A DNA stretch of 64,000 nucleotides from Bifidobacterium sp. ESL0775. GTDB taxonomy: Bacteria; Actinomycetota; Actinomycetes; Actinomycetales; Bifidobacteriaceae. Within the stretch, counting starts at the first letter, position 1, and the number at the start of each line of letters is the position of its first letter. The translations under genes and the position numbers were made by a program. The stretch is taken from positions 868,001 through 932,000 of the forward strand of contig NZ_CP113917.1 of NCBI RefSeq assembly GCF_029395475.1, read 5' to 3'. Below the pieces are notes generated by a model, which had not been told where the DNA came from, did not search any database, and saw only the letters and a list, made by a program, of their open reading frames with translations. Below are positions 32,761 to 42,119 of the stretch, piece by piece.

Positions 32761-34074
32761 GTGACCAATCTGTTGCTGGCCGTCATCTACATGGCGTTCA
32801 TCTCGTTGGGCCTTCCCGATTCGTTGCTCGGAGCCGTCTGGCCGAGCATGCGTCCGCAGATGGGCGTGCCGCTTTCCTGGGTCGGCGGCATCTCGATGAT
32901 CATCTCGGCGGGCACCGTCGTCTCGTCGCTGCTTTCCGACCGGATGACCCTGCGTTTCGGCACCGGCAAACTGACCGCCGCGTCGGTGGGCATGACCGCT
33001 CTGGCGTTGTTCGGCTTTTCGGTCGCGCCGAACTACTGGGTGCTGGCGCTTATCGCCATCCCCTACGGCCTCGGGGCCGGCGGCGTGGATGCCGCGCTCA
33101 ACAACTACGTCGCGATTCATTACGCGAGCCGCCACATGAGCTGGTTGCACTGCATGTGGGGCATCGGCGCCTCGGTCGGCCCCTACATCATGGGTTTCGC
33201 GCTTTCCAACGGTCAGGGTTGGCCGTGGGGCTACCGCTACATCGCCATCATCCAGGTGGCGCTCACCGCGATCATCGTGCTTTCCTTGCCGTTGTGGAAG
33301 GAACGCAATGTGGCGGGTGACGCCAAGGCGGACGATGACAAGGCCGTTGTGACCGCTGACTCCGCCGTGTCTTCCGATTCAAATGGCAATACCGCAACTT
33401 ATGCTTCGGATAACCAAGAAAACGGCGCTGTTTCCGTCTCCACTTCCGCGGGTGTTAGTGACGGCGAACCCGCTCACGTCAAGCCGTTGGGGCTTCGTGG
33501 AGTCTTGGCGATCCCTGGTGCCAAAGAGATTCTGCTGATGTTCTTCTGCTATTCCGCGATGGAGACCACTTCGGGGCTCTGGGCCTCGAGCTACATGGTC
33601 GACCACGACGGCATCAGCAAAGTCGTCGCGGCGAGCCTGGCCAGCCTGTTCTATCTGGGCATCACCGTCGGCCGCGGGTTGAGCGGGTTCTTGACAATCC
33701 GCTTTGACGATCCGACGATGATCCGCATCGGCCAGTTCGTGCTGTTTTTGGGCATCGTCATCATGATGCTGCCATTGCCCGGCCACGCCGCCACGGTGGC
33801 CGGACTGCTGCTGATCGGACTGGGCTGCGCGCCGATCTACCCGTGCGTCATTCACTCCACACCCGATTATTTCGGTGTCGAGCGCTCACAGGCGATCGTG
33901 GGTGTGCAGATGGCCTGCGCCTACACCGGCTCGATGCTGATGCCGCCGGTGTTCGGGCTGATTGCGCAACACATCTCCATCGCGCTGTATCCGTGGTATC
34001 TGCTGGTGTTCCTGGTCATCATGGTCGTCATGCACGAAACGTTGCGCCGCAAGGTGCGTCTGAAGAGGATTTGA
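32761..34074 (+). CDS. MFS transporter, probable sugar or small-solute permease
   Basis: The 437-residue product has about twelve hydrophobic segments in two halves. The first half includes GLPDSLLGAVWPSMRP and the MFS loop 2-3 motif SDRMTLRFGTGK. A hydrophilic Asp/Ser/Asn-rich loop at ~180-240 joins the halves. The second half includes FLGIVIMMLPLPGHAATVAGLLLIGL (split here for length: FLGIVIMMLPLP and AGLLLIGLGCAPIYPC). The pattern suits the FucP-like or YfkF-like branch; the substrate is unknown. Translation starts at GTG 32761 with AAGGAG upstream. lhr begins only 38 bases downstream. Confidence 0.85.
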   Translation: MTNLLLAVIYMAFISLGLPDSLLGAVWPSMRPQMGVPLSWVGGISMIISAGTVVSSLLSDRMTLRFGTGKLTAASVGMTALALFGFSVAPNYWVLALIAIPYGLGAGGVDAALNNYVAIHYASRHMSWLHCMWGIGASVGPYIMGFALSNGQGWPWGYRYIAIIQVALTAIIVLSLPLWKERNVAGDAKADDDKAVVTADSAVSSDSNGNTATYASDNQENGAVSVSTSAGVSDGEPAHVKPLGLRGVLAIPGAKEILLMFFCYSAMETTSGLWASSYMVDHDGISKVVAASLASLFYLGITVGRGLSGFLTIRFDDPTMIRIGQFVLFLGIVIMMLPLPGHAATVAGLLLIGLGCAPIYPCVIHSTPDYFGVERSQAIVGVQMACAYTGSMLMPPVFGLIAQHISIALYPWYLLVFLVIMVVMHETLRRKVRLKRI

Positions 34075-34104
34075 CGGTCTGCACGTCCTGAGGCGTTGCG
34101 ATAA

Positions 34105-34120
34105 TCGAACATATGTACGA
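34105..34120. promoter_or_regulatory. LexA-like box overlapping the lhr start codon
   Basis: TCGAACATATGTACGA matches the palindromic actinobacterial SOS box TCGAAC-N4-GTTCGA at all but one defined position (GTAC for GTTC). The ATG of lhr is inside it. Binding of LexA here would block transcription of lhr. Confidence 0.55.
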
Positions 34121-37100
34121 ATGTCTGGATCTGTTCTCGTCGCCCACCAAGGCGTGGTTCAGACATGCGTTTTCGGCGCCGACGGACGCCCAGCAGGAGG
34201 CGTGGCCGCATATCAAAGCCGGGGAGAACGTCTTGGTGGTCGCGCCCACTGGTTCCGGCAAGACCTTGGCCGCGTTTCTTTCGGCCATTGATGGGCTGAT
34301 CGTAGAGCAATCGGCTCAGCGCAATGAATCCGTAGCTAAGGCCGAGTCTTGTAAAACCGGTGGCAGGCCAATGCCGGTTGATGAACCCGATGAACCTGAT
34401 GAACCAACTCATGGATTGGTGGCTGGTTCCAAGGTTGACAAGCCAAGAAAAGCAGCCAAGTCAAACAAGGCCGGCAAGCTGGGCAGGAACGCCAAATCCG
34501 GTGTCAAGGTTCTCTATATCTCGCCGTTGAAGGCGTTGGGGGCTGACGTCGAGCGCAACCTGCGGGTGCCGTTGGAAGGCATAGCCGCAGAATGTATTAC
34601 ACAAGGTGTGAAACCGCCTGACGTCGACGTGGCGATTCGTTCGGGGGACACTACGGCCAAGGAACGCCGCCGCATCGCCACGCATCCGCCGGATATTTTG
34701 ATTACCACACCAGAGTCGTTGTATCTGCTCTTGACTTCGAAGGCCCGGCGCATCCTCAAAGGCGTTGAGACCGTCATCGTCGACGAGGTGCATGCGCTCG
34801 CCGCCACCAAGCGTGGGGCGCATCTGGCCTTGAGTTTGGAACGTCTCGATTTGCTGACCGGCCGAAAGGTGCAGCGCATCGGGCTTTCGGCGACGGTCAA
34901 TCCGCCGAAGGAAGCCGCGTTTTTCCTGGGTGGAGACCAGCCGGTCACAATCGTCGACGCCACCGACCCGGTGCACATGGATCTGAAGATCGTCGAGCCT
35001 GTCGCGGATATGGGGGCGTTGGGCACCGCCTCTGATGACGAGGGCGGATTCCATGTCGGCGGGGCCGGCGTAGGAAAAGGGAAATCGGAACGCAATGCCG
35101 AACATCATGATTCTCGCCATATCAGCGGTGTCAGTCCAGCCATGCGAGCGTTGGCGAAAGCTCAAAAGAATCCTGTAGACCGTAATGCGAATATTGACGA
35201 TACGCCTGGTAATTCGAATGCATCGACCAAACATGGCGACTATTCCTCACCGAATGTTTCCGCTTCGCACTCCATTTGGCCGGCGGTCGAACGCAGCATC
35301 CTCGATGAGATTCTGAGCCATCACAGCACGCTGGTGTTCGTCAATTCCCGTGGGCTGGCCGAACGATTGACGGCGCGCATCAACGATTTGTACGCCGAAA
35401 CCGAATGTGGTGTCGACGTCGACAATCGATCCTATGGTGACGGCAAACACTACGATTCCGTTGTCGGCTCTTCGACATCGTTAGTCGGCTCGCACCCGAA
35501 AAGCGAGACCATCGCCATGGCGCACCACGGTTCCGTTTCCAAGGAACGACGCAAGGTCATCGAGGATGACCTGAAGCATGGTCGTCTGCGTTGTGTAGTC
35601 GCCACCAGCAGCCTCGAGCTCGGCATCGATATGGGCGCGGTCGACATGGTCATCCAGGTCGCGCCGCCCCTTTCCGTCTCATCCGGCCTGCAACGTGTCG
35701 GCAGGGCCGACCATCGCGTCGGTGGCGTCTCGCATGCGCTGTTCTACCCGCTGACCCGTCAGGAGCTGATCACTTCCACGGCGACCGTGGAGAGTATGAG
35801 GCGCAGCGAGATCGAACCGTTGGCTGTTCGCCATAATCCGCTCGACATTCTCGCCCAGCAGACGGTCGCCACGGCGGCTATGGATGATCTCAAAACCGAC
35901 GATTGGTATGCTGCCGTGCGTCGCACCGCTCCGTTCGCCACGCTTTCGCGCGATATGTTCGACAATGTCATCGGCATGTTGACCGGTGCCTACAATTCCG
36001 AGGAATTCTCGGCTTTCCGGCCACCTCTGCAACTGAACACGGAACAAGGCCTCATCTCCGCCCGTCCCGGAGCTCAGCGTTTGGCCGTCACCAGCGGCGG
36101 CACCATTCCCGACCGTGGCACCTACACCGTCGTCCTTCCAGAAGCGGATGCCGGATCGGGCCGCAAGAAGGTGGGGGAGCTCGACGAGGAGATGGTCTAC
36201 GAGTCCCGAGTAGGCGATGTCATTACGCTCGGCACCTCGACGTGGCAGATCGACGAGATCACCAACGACCGCGTGGTGGTCACGCCAGCTCCGGGGCGCA
36301 CCGCGCGACTGCCGTTCTGGCATGGCGAAGGACCGGGGCGTGACGCCGGTTTCGGAGCCTTGCTTGGCTCGTTCGTCCGCGAAATCGGCAATGGCCTGAT
36401 ACCAGCGTCGTCGCCGGTTATGGATATATCACAATCTGATAATGACAACGACAAGCCACATTTTGATACCAGTGCTTCTGCTGTTGTCGATGAATCTAAT
36501 TCTCCTGATGATTCCGCTAACAACAGGCCATCTTCTGCCGGTGTTTCGTCGGATGTCGCCGACTTGCCGGATTCCGCCGCTTCAAAGCGTATTGACAGCA
36601 CGAACTGGAGCGGCAATGCCGAACCGCATTTTGATACCACCACCGAGCAACGCTTGTGCGACAACGGTTTGGACGATAATGGCAGAGCCAATCTTGCCCG
36701 CTTGTTGGCCGAGCAGAAAGCTGCCACAGGCGCACTGCCTACTGACAAGACCATCGTCATCGAGCGTTGTCAGGATGAGGAAGGTGACTGGCGGATCATC
36801 CTGCATTCGCCGTATGGCCGGCGTGTCCACGAGCCTTGGGCGCTCGCCATCACCAACCGACTCAAGCGCAAGTATGGTTTCGACGGGCAGACCTACGCCA
36901 CCGATGATAGCATCGTCGTGCGGCTGCCCGAGCAGGACAGCCATGTCAGCGCCGCCGAGCTCTTCCAGTTCGATGCCGACGAATTGTTGCGCGATGTGGA
37001 GGAGGAGGTCGGTGACTCGGTGCTTTTTGCCACCCGGTTCCGAGAGTGCGCTGCTCGCTCGCTGTACATGCCGAGGATGAACCCCGGCAAGCGCGTGCCG

Positions 37101-39509
37101 TTGTGGCAGCAGCGTCTTCGTGCTTCGGAGCTCTTGGCGGCGGCAAAAACCCAGCACAATTTCCCGCTGGTCTTGGAGACCGCCCGCGAATGCCTGCAGG
37201 ATGTCTATGACCTGCCTGCGTTGAAGCGCCTCATGACCGACATCGATGACGGCAACATCGAAATCAAGGACGTCGAGACGCAAAGTCCGTCGCCATTCGC
37301 GCAGAACCTGCTCTTCGGCTTCGTGGGCTCGGTGATGTACGAGTACGACTCGCCCCAGGCCGAGCGTCGCGCCTCGCTGTTGGCGATGGACCCGGAAGTG
37401 TTGGAGGAGCTGCTGGGCAGCGAACATATCGCTGACGCCCTCGACCCGAAAGCCATCAAACAGGTCGAGGACGAGCTGAGCCACAGGCAGTTCTGGAACG
37501 AGCTGGAACCTGATGACGTCGCCGGCAGAATGGTGCGGTTTGCCAAAACGCATGGGCCGTTCACCGCGGACCAGGCCGTGAAGGAGCTCGGTTTGGATGC
37601 CGCCACGGTGGTTCACGAGCTCGATGATTTGAAGGCCTGCGGCGCGCTGATGACCGGAACGTTTATCAAGGATTTGCCGAGCCCACAATATCTGCACCGC
37701 GAGGTGTTCCGTCGCATTCGTTCGCGTTCGCAGACGCTGACGCGCAAATCTCTGAAACCGGTGGGTTCCGAAGTGTACCAGTCATGGCTACTGGTGCGGC
37801 AGGGAATCGGCGCGAAAGCCGGCAATGCGGTTTTCCGACACAGCTCGTCCAAACAGGGCTATTGGGCCGGTGAAGAAAATGCCGAGGAAAACGAACCAAT
37901 CGAGGAGGCTTCAGAAGGCTCTCAAGTTGCTTGGCCACGGTTTGTCGGAACGGATGGTCTGCTGCGTGTCATCGAGCAGCTTGAAGGGATGCCGTTGCCA
38001 GCCGCGATGTGGGAGTCGTCGGTGTTCCCCGTCAGAGTGCCGGACTTCACCCCATCGATGCTTGACGAGCTGCTTTCGGCCGGTGAGGTTGTCTGGGTTG
38101 GTTCCAAGGATGGCAATACTGATAGCGAAAATCCCAACCTATCGTTGAAACCCGGAAAAATAGCGTTCTATCTCTCGGATTCACCATTGCTTGCACGTAT
38201 CGGCGACCCTGATTCAGTCTCTGGTCATTCTGATTTTGAGGCAGCTGCGCAGCCGATGGCGACAGGAACGGATGGTAGAAGGGACGGCAACAGTCAACTG
38301 GCGGAAATCCGGTATCCCAAGACTTCCGTGGCTGATGCTCAACCCGGTGATCATTCCATCCAACCCGATTTGTTGACGTTGGAGGAGGGTGATTCACCTG
38401 ATAACGGCATGATGTCGCTGCTGTCTCTCGGCGGCTCCTATCGCGGCGAGCAGCTTGAGGCGCGGTGGCGTGCCAATGGTGGCCAAAAACCTCAGGAGGT
38501 CGTGGATCCGTTGACCGGCGAAGTCCGCGTGTCTTCACTGGGTGATTCGGGCTTTGAACGGGAACTTTGGTCATTGGTGTGGCTTGGCAAAGTGGCCAAT
38601 TCCTCGTTCGCCCCAGTTCGCGCCTTGTTGAAAAATGGCAATGGTGCACGACCTGCCAGCCGTTCGTATGCAAGGGCGTCAATGAGCCGTCATCGGCTCT
38701 ACGGTCGCGCACGGGTCGAGCGACGCCCGCAGTTGCCGGGAACATTGGCGGGTTTGTGGTCGGCCGTGCCCAAACCCCAAGACGTGGGGCCGGAACAACG
38801 CGCCATCGCGCAGGTCGAGGTGTTGCTCGACCGTTATGGCATCATCGCGCCGCCGTTGATGGATATGGACCCGGGAAACTTGAGTTTTTCGGACATCTAC
38901 CCGGTCCTGAAGCAGATGGAGGCCACCGGCACGTTGGTTCGCGGCATGTTCGTTCGCGGCTTGTCGGCGGTTCAATTCGCGCAGCGCGCCACCATCGACC
39001 AACTCCGCCAATGGCGTACGCAGGACGCCCCGCTCGCAGTGGCGCTCGATGCCGCCGACCCGGCCAGTCTTGCCGGCGGTGCGGTGGCGTGGCCGTCGAT
39101 GAGCGCATTGGCGGATGCTGTTGAAGATGACGAGAACAGTATCACGCCACCAGATTTGAAGAACAGCCGGGAACCGGGCCATAAGCGCGGAAAACCGGTG
39201 CAACCCATGCGCAAGGTCGGTTCCTTCGTCATCTTCATCGAAGGCAAGCCGATACTCTACGCCATCCCGTCCAGCCATCACCTGTTGTGCTTTGACGCCA
39301 CCGATTTCGAGCTGCAACGCGCCGTCACCAAGCTGGCCGACACCTTGCGCGAGCGGTATGAATCGGGCCGGCGAAACGGAAACAAGCACGGCAGCGTCAC
39401 CTTCCGCGATGTCAACGGCGAGCCTTTGGCCGCTTTAAGCTATTACGCGCAGCTGTTGCGCGCTGCCGGTTTCACCCCGTCCCCGCAAGGCATGAAACTA
39501 TACAGATAG
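34113..39509 (+). CDS. lhr: Lhr-family DEAD/DEAH-box helicase, exceptionally long
   Basis: Lhr is a 3'-5' DNA/RNA-DNA helicase of superfamily 2, linked in mycobacteria to the DNA-damage response. Motif I APTGSGKTLAAF is at ~44-55, motif II DEVHALAATKRGAHL at ~224, motif III GLSATV, and motif VI QRVGRADHRVGG. The Lhr-specific winged-helix and C-terminal domains follow. At 1798 residues it is longer than the ~1500 usual for Lhr. The excess lies in hydrophilic Ser/Asn/Asp-rich inserts (~70-130, ~290-385, ~770-840, ~1370-1430), which have codon use unlike the neighbouring conserved segments. The start codon sits in a LexA-like box. Confidence 0.93.
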   Translation: MYECLDLFSSPTKAWFRHAFSAPTDAQQEAWPHIKAGENVLVVAPTGSGKTLAAFLSAIDGLIVEQSAQRNESVAKAESCKTGGRPMPVDEPDEPDEPTHGLVAGSKVDKPRKAAKSNKAGKLGRNAKSGVKVLYISPLKALGADVERNLRVPLEGIAAECITQGVKPPDVDVAIRSGDTTAKERRRIATHPPDILITTPESLYLLLTSKARRILKGVETVIVDEVHALAATKRGAHLALSLERLDLLTGRKVQRIGLSATVNPPKEAAFFLGGDQPVTIVDATDPVHMDLKIVEPVADMGALGTASDDEGGFHVGGAGVGKGKSERNAEHHDSRHISGVSPAMRALAKAQKNPVDRNANIDDTPGNSNASTKHGDYSSPNVSASHSIWPAVERSILDEILSHHSTLVFVNSRGLAERLTARINDLYAETECGVDVDNRSYGDGKHYDSVVGSSTSLVGSHPKSETIAMAHHGSVSKERRKVIEDDLKHGRLRCVVATSSLELGIDMGAVDMVIQVAPPLSVSSGLQRVGRADHRVGGVSHALFYPLTRQELITSTATVESMRRSEIEPLAVRHNPLDILAQQTVATAAMDDLKTDDWYAAVRRTAPFATLSRDMFDNVIGMLTGAYNSEEFSAFRPPLQLNTEQGLISARPGAQRLAVTSGGTIPDRGTYTVVLPEADAGSGRKKVGELDEEMVYESRVGDVITLGTSTWQIDEITNDRVVVTPAPGRTARLPFWHGEGPGRDAGFGALLGSFVREIGNGLIPASSPVMDISQSDNDNDKPHFDTSASAVVDESNSPDDSANNRPSSAGVSSDVADLPDSAASKRIDSTNWSGNAEPHFDTTTEQRLCDNGLDDNGRANLARLLAEQKAATGALPTDKTIVIERCQDEEGDWRIILHSPYGRRVHEPWALAITNRLKRKYGFDGQTYATDDSIVVRLPEQDSHVSAAELFQFDADELLRDVEEEVGDSVLFATRFRECAARSLYMPRMNPGKRVPLWQQRLRASELLAAAKTQHNFPLVLETARECLQDVYDLPALKRLMTDIDDGNIEIKDVETQSPSPFAQNLLFGFVGSVMYEYDSPQAERRASLLAMDPEVLEELLGSEHIADALDPKAIKQVEDELSHRQFWNELEPDDVAGRMVRFAKTHGPFTADQAVKELGLDAATVVHELDDLKACGALMTGTFIKDLPSPQYLHREVFRRIRSRSQTLTRKSLKPVGSEVYQSWLLVRQGIGAKAGNAVFRHSSSKQGYWAGEENAEENEPIEEASEGSQVAWPRFVGTDGLLRVIEQLEGMPLPAAMWESSVFPVRVPDFTPSMLDELLSAGEVVWVGSKDGNTDSENPNLSLKPGKIAFYLSDSPLLARIGDPDSVSGHSDFEAAAQPMATGTDGRRDGNSQLAEIRYPKTSVADAQPGDHSIQPDLLTLEEGDSPDNGMMSLLSLGGSYRGEQLEARWRANGGQKPQEVVDPLTGEVRVSSLGDSGFERELWSLVWLGKVANSSFAPVRALLKNGNGARPASRSYARASMSRHRLYGRARVERRPQLPGTLAGLWSAVPKPQDVGPEQRAIAQVEVLLDRYGIIAPPLMDMDPGNLSFSDIYPVLKQMEATGTLVRGMFVRGLSAVQFAQRATIDQLRQWRTQDAPLAVALDAADPASLAGGAVAWPSMSALADAVEDDENSITPPDLKNSREPGHKRGKPVQPMRKVGSFVIFIEGKPILYAIPSSHHLLCFDATDFELQRAVTKLADTLRERYESGRRNGNKHGSVTFRDVNGEPLAALSYYAQLLRAAGFTPSPQGMKLYR

Positions 39510-39603
39510 CTGGTTTCTACCAGTGTTTTTCATAAAAGGCAATGCAAATAATTAAAAAAGTCGACAGCGGATTTGTGTTTCTGAAAATTAGTGATAATAT
39601 CTT

Positions 39604-39625
39604 AGATAATAAACGATTAGCAAAG
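39604..39625. promoter_or_regulatory. Probable LacI-family operator in front of the regulator gene
   Basis: The core TAAACGATTAGCAAA is centred on CG 39614-39615 and agrees with 16 of 22 positions of the strong palindrome ahead of the kinase gene at 40765. It abuts the ribosome binding site AAAGGA of the regulator gene, suggesting autoregulation. Confidence 0.6.
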
Positions 39626-39632
39626 GAACGCT

Positions 39633-40652
39633 ATGAATAAGAGACCAACACTCAAGGATGTCGGCAAGGCGGCTGACGTTTCTGTATATGTTGCGTCGAA
39701 AGCGCTGAGGGGAGCGGACGGTGTAGCGGAATCGACAAGACGCAAAGTGGTCAAGGCCGCTTCACAAATAGGGTATGTCCGCAATGGGGTGGCCGCCGGT
39801 CTGAGAACTCAAAGCGGCCATACGGTCGGGATATTGACCGCAAGCGGACGCAACCAGTACTATTCCATGCTCACCCATGTGGTTGCGGGGGCTTTGCGTG
39901 AATATGGCTATTATGCGATGACCAGCGATGTTCTGGAGGATAAGGCCAATGTGGACAGCACGGAGGAGGAATCGGTGAGGCTTCTCTTGGAGCAGAGGCC
40001 CGCCGCGGTCATTGCGGCTTACCCAATGAGCGCGAAATCGCTGGGGATCATCGAATCGTTCCAGGTTCCCGTCGTCTTCGTCGATCAGCCTTCCGCGGCC
40101 AATGTCAGATGGCCGTTTGTTGGCAGCGATAATTATCAGGCGGGCCGTCTCGCCGGCGAGTATTTGGGGAAGTTGAATCACAAAAACATCGTCGTGCTCA
40201 CCTACCCCAAGATGTGGTCCACCTGCCTCGAACGTATCAGGGGGTTCGAGGAAAAAGCCAGGAAATGGTCCATGAAAGTCACCGTTGTGGAGTCCGACAA
40301 CACCCCGGAGGAAGCCGCCAGGAAGTTGGGGGACATCCTCGATAACGCCACCGAGGAGGATAGGCCCGATGCGGTTTTCGCGTTGAACATTCTTATGGTG
40401 ATGGGGACCTACAAGGCGTTGAATGACAGGGGAGTGCGAATTGGCAAAGATCTTTCGGTGATTTCCGTCGATGACTTCGATTGGGCCCCGATGCTCACCC
40501 CGCCATTGACGGTCATTTCCCAGAACATGGACGAGATCGGCCGTCAGGCCGCCAGGTTCGTGCTGGATGAGATCACCGGAGACTCGATGACAGGGCAAAA
40601 ACTCTCGATTCCCGTCCGTCTCATTGAAAGGAGGTCATGCAGAAAGCGGTAA
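39633..40652 (+). CDS. LacI-family transcriptional regulator
   Basis: This 339-residue repressor has an N-terminal helix-turn-helix (TLKDVGKAADVSVYVASKAL) with the hinge region IGYVRNGVAAGLRTQSG. A periplasmic-binding-protein-like effector domain follows (HTVGILTASGRNQYYSMLTHV; VVFVDQPSAANVRWPFVGSD; FALNILMVMGTYKALNDRG; ISVDDFDWAPMLTPPLTVI). Such proteins release operators on binding a sugar or sugar phosphate. It precedes, in the same direction, an AnmK-like kinase and a ribose-type ABC transporter, and AAACGTTT-centred palindromes occur at several points in the cluster, so it is their likely local regulator. Confidence 0.93.
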   Translation: MNKRPTLKDVGKAADVSVYVASKALRGADGVAESTRRKVVKAASQIGYVRNGVAAGLRTQSGHTVGILTASGRNQYYSMLTHVVAGALREYGYYAMTSDVLEDKANVDSTEEESVRLLLEQRPAAVIAAYPMSAKSLGIIESFQVPVVFVDQPSAANVRWPFVGSDNYQAGRLAGEYLGKLNHKNIVVLTYPKMWSTCLERIRGFEEKARKWSMKVTVVESDNTPEEAARKLGDILDNATEEDRPDAVFALNILMVMGTYKALNDRGVRIGKDLSVISVDDFDWAPMLTPPLTVISQNMDEIGRQAARFVLDEITGDSMTGQKLSIPVRLIERRSCRKR

Positions 40653-40691
40653 AGCAAAGTTGCTGAATATCGTAGGTAAAGTTTCAAATCA

Positions 40692-40719
40692 CCGTACTGC
40701 TTATTATTTGTAAGTACGG
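40692..40719 (+). terminator. Hairpin after the LacI-family gene
   Basis: CCGTACT (40692-40698) pairs with AGTACGG (40713-40719) across an AT-rich 14-base loop, followed by AATCATTTAAAT. It is a weak terminator candidate that would separate the regulator from the kinase transcript. Confidence 0.45.
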
Positions 40720-40741
40720 AATCATTTAAATCGACAAAAAA

Positions 40742-40747
40742 TATAAT
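40742..40747 (+). promoter_or_regulatory. -10 element of the kinase/transporter promoter
   Basis: A perfect TATAAT lies ~54 bases upstream of the kinase start in an AT-rich stretch; the -35 region is poor (GAATCA at 17 bases). Partly overlapping it, centred at 40750-40751, is a weaker AACGTTTA operator-like sequence. Confidence 0.55.
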
Positions 40748-40764
40748 AACGTTTATTTTTTACA

Positions 40765-40786
40765 TTTTGATAAACGTTTAGCAAAA
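40765..40786. promoter_or_regulatory. Strong LacI-family operator before the AnmK-like gene
   Basis: The centre TAAACGTTTA is flanked by TTTTG on the left and CAAAA on the right, giving an almost perfect 22-bp palindrome centred on CG 40775-40776 with a mismatch at only one symmetric pair. It lies just downstream of the TATAAT and ends 14 bases before the start codon, a good position for repression. Confidence 0.8.
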
Positions 40787-40800
40787 CTAAGAGGTTTTAT

Positions 40801-42036
40801 ATGCCATACGCAATTGGACTGAACAGCGGATCTTCGTTCGACGGAGTCGATGCCGTCCTCATCGAGATAAATCAAGCCGAGGATGGCAGCGTTCTGCCTC
40901 CCAAGTACATCGACGGGCTTTCGATCGATTGGCCGGAGGAGATTCAGAAGCAGGTTCTCGCCGCGTTCGATGACACGCTGGGTATCTTCAAGCTGACCCG
41001 TCTGAACTATATATGCGGGGCTGTGTTCGCGCAGGCCGCGATGGAGCTGATGGCGAAGCACAATCTCAAGGGCGAGGACCTTGATGTCATCGGCTATGAT
41101 GGGCAGACCATTTACCAGGAGCCGCCGGAGCATGAGCAGATGGCCAAATACCCGGAAGGCGAGCCTTTCTATAAGATGTGGACGGAATACGGCTATCCTT
41201 GCGGCCTGCAGATCGGTGAGCCGGGCGTCGTCGCCGTGTTGACCGACGCCCCGGTGGTCACGCAGTTCAGAAGCGTCGACCATGCGCTGCAAGGCACTGG
41301 CGCGCCGCTTATGCAGTACTTCGACTATGTGATGTTCCGCCATACCGAGCCGACGGCGACATTGAATATCGGCGGCATTTCGAACTGCCATGTGGCTTGC
41401 GCCGACAGGTCCAGGATGAAGGCCTTCGATTGCGGCCCCGGCAACGTGATGATCGACGCCGCGATGCGCAAGTTCTACGGCAAGGGCTATGACAAGGACG
41501 GCGAGGTCGCCGCAAAAGGCACGATCAACCAGACCATGCTCGACGAATTGCTGCAGCACCCGTTCTTCAAGCGCGACATTCCGCGTTGCGCGTGGAGGCT
41601 GGATTTCGGCGCCGAATACACGGAATCGATGCTCGAGAAGTATTCGAACCTCTCGCATGAGGACATCCTCGCGACCCTGACCGCATTCACGGCGGAAGCC
41701 ATCACCCGTGCCTTCAAGCAGTTCATCGTCCCGACGGGCCTGCCGGTCAAGCGCCTCATCGCCAGCGGTGGCGGCGTGAGGAACAAGACCATGATGAAGA
41801 TGATCGCCGAGCGCCTTCCCGAAGGCGTGAAGTTGGAGTCCTCCGACGTCATCGGTGTGCCTCCGCAGTACAAGGAGGCGATCAAGTTCGCGACCATCGC
41901 CTTCTCGACCAAGAGAAGCATTGGCGATAATATCCCGGACGCCTGCGGTGCCAAGAAATTCGGCATCCTCGGCAAGCTGGTATTGCCTCCTCATCAGGCG
42001 AAGCTTACCCAGAAGCAGAATAAGCTGGTCGACTAA
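40801..42036 (+). CDS. AnmK-like sugar kinase (anhydro-N-acetylmuramic acid kinase family, divergent)
   Basis: The 411-residue protein belongs to the AnmK branch of the ASKHA kinases. Recognisable elements are IGLNSGSSFDGVDAVL (AnmK: GVMSGTSLDGVD), GYDGQTIYQEP, FRSVDHALQGTGAP with the catalytic-base candidate Asp160, NIGGISN, FDCGPGNVMIDA and ASGGGVRN. Several positions depart from the E. coli enzyme as I recall it: MSGTS reads NSGSS, GGQGAPL reads QGTGAPL, and the KSTGREYF stretch reads RLDFGAEY. AnmK opens and phosphorylates 1,6-anhydroMurNAc. With no MurQ etherase nearby and a sugar importer next door, the substrate here may be another (anhydro)sugar. AGAGG precedes ATG 40801. Confidence 0.85.
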   Translation: MPYAIGLNSGSSFDGVDAVLIEINQAEDGSVLPPKYIDGLSIDWPEEIQKQVLAAFDDTLGIFKLTRLNYICGAVFAQAAMELMAKHNLKGEDLDVIGYDGQTIYQEPPEHEQMAKYPEGEPFYKMWTEYGYPCGLQIGEPGVVAVLTDAPVVTQFRSVDHALQGTGAPLMQYFDYVMFRHTEPTATLNIGGISNCHVACADRSRMKAFDCGPGNVMIDAAMRKFYGKGYDKDGEVAAKGTINQTMLDELLQHPFFKRDIPRCAWRLDFGAEYTESMLEKYSNLSHEDILATLTAFTAEAITRAFKQFIVPTGLPVKRLIASGGGVRNKTMMKMIAERLPEGVKLESSDVIGVPPQYKEAIKFATIAFSTKRSIGDNIPDACGAKKFGILGKLVLPPHQAKLTQKQNKLVD

Positions 42037-42051
42037 TCAATAAGGGTGCAT

Positions 42052-42090
42052 GGGATCACCTCGGGTTTTCAAAGGCTTTCAGGTGGTCCC
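42052..42090 (+). other. Hairpin between kinase and ABC ATPase genes
   Basis: GGGATCACCT (42052-42061) pairs with AGGTGGTCCC (42081-42090) except for one T-G wobble, around a 19-base loop. No T-run follows, so it is more likely an mRNA-stability or partial-attenuation element than a full terminator. Confidence 0.6.
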
Positions 42091-42101
42091 TACCATACAT
42101 T

Positions 42102-42111
42102 CAAACGTTTG
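42102..42111. promoter_or_regulatory. Operator-like palindrome at the ABC ATPase ribosome binding site
   Basis: CAAACGTTTG is a perfect 10-bp palindrome sharing the AAACGTTT core of the kinase operator. It directly abuts GGAG, the ribosome binding site of the ATPase gene. Confidence 0.5.
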
Positions 42112-42119
42112 GAGTTTAG

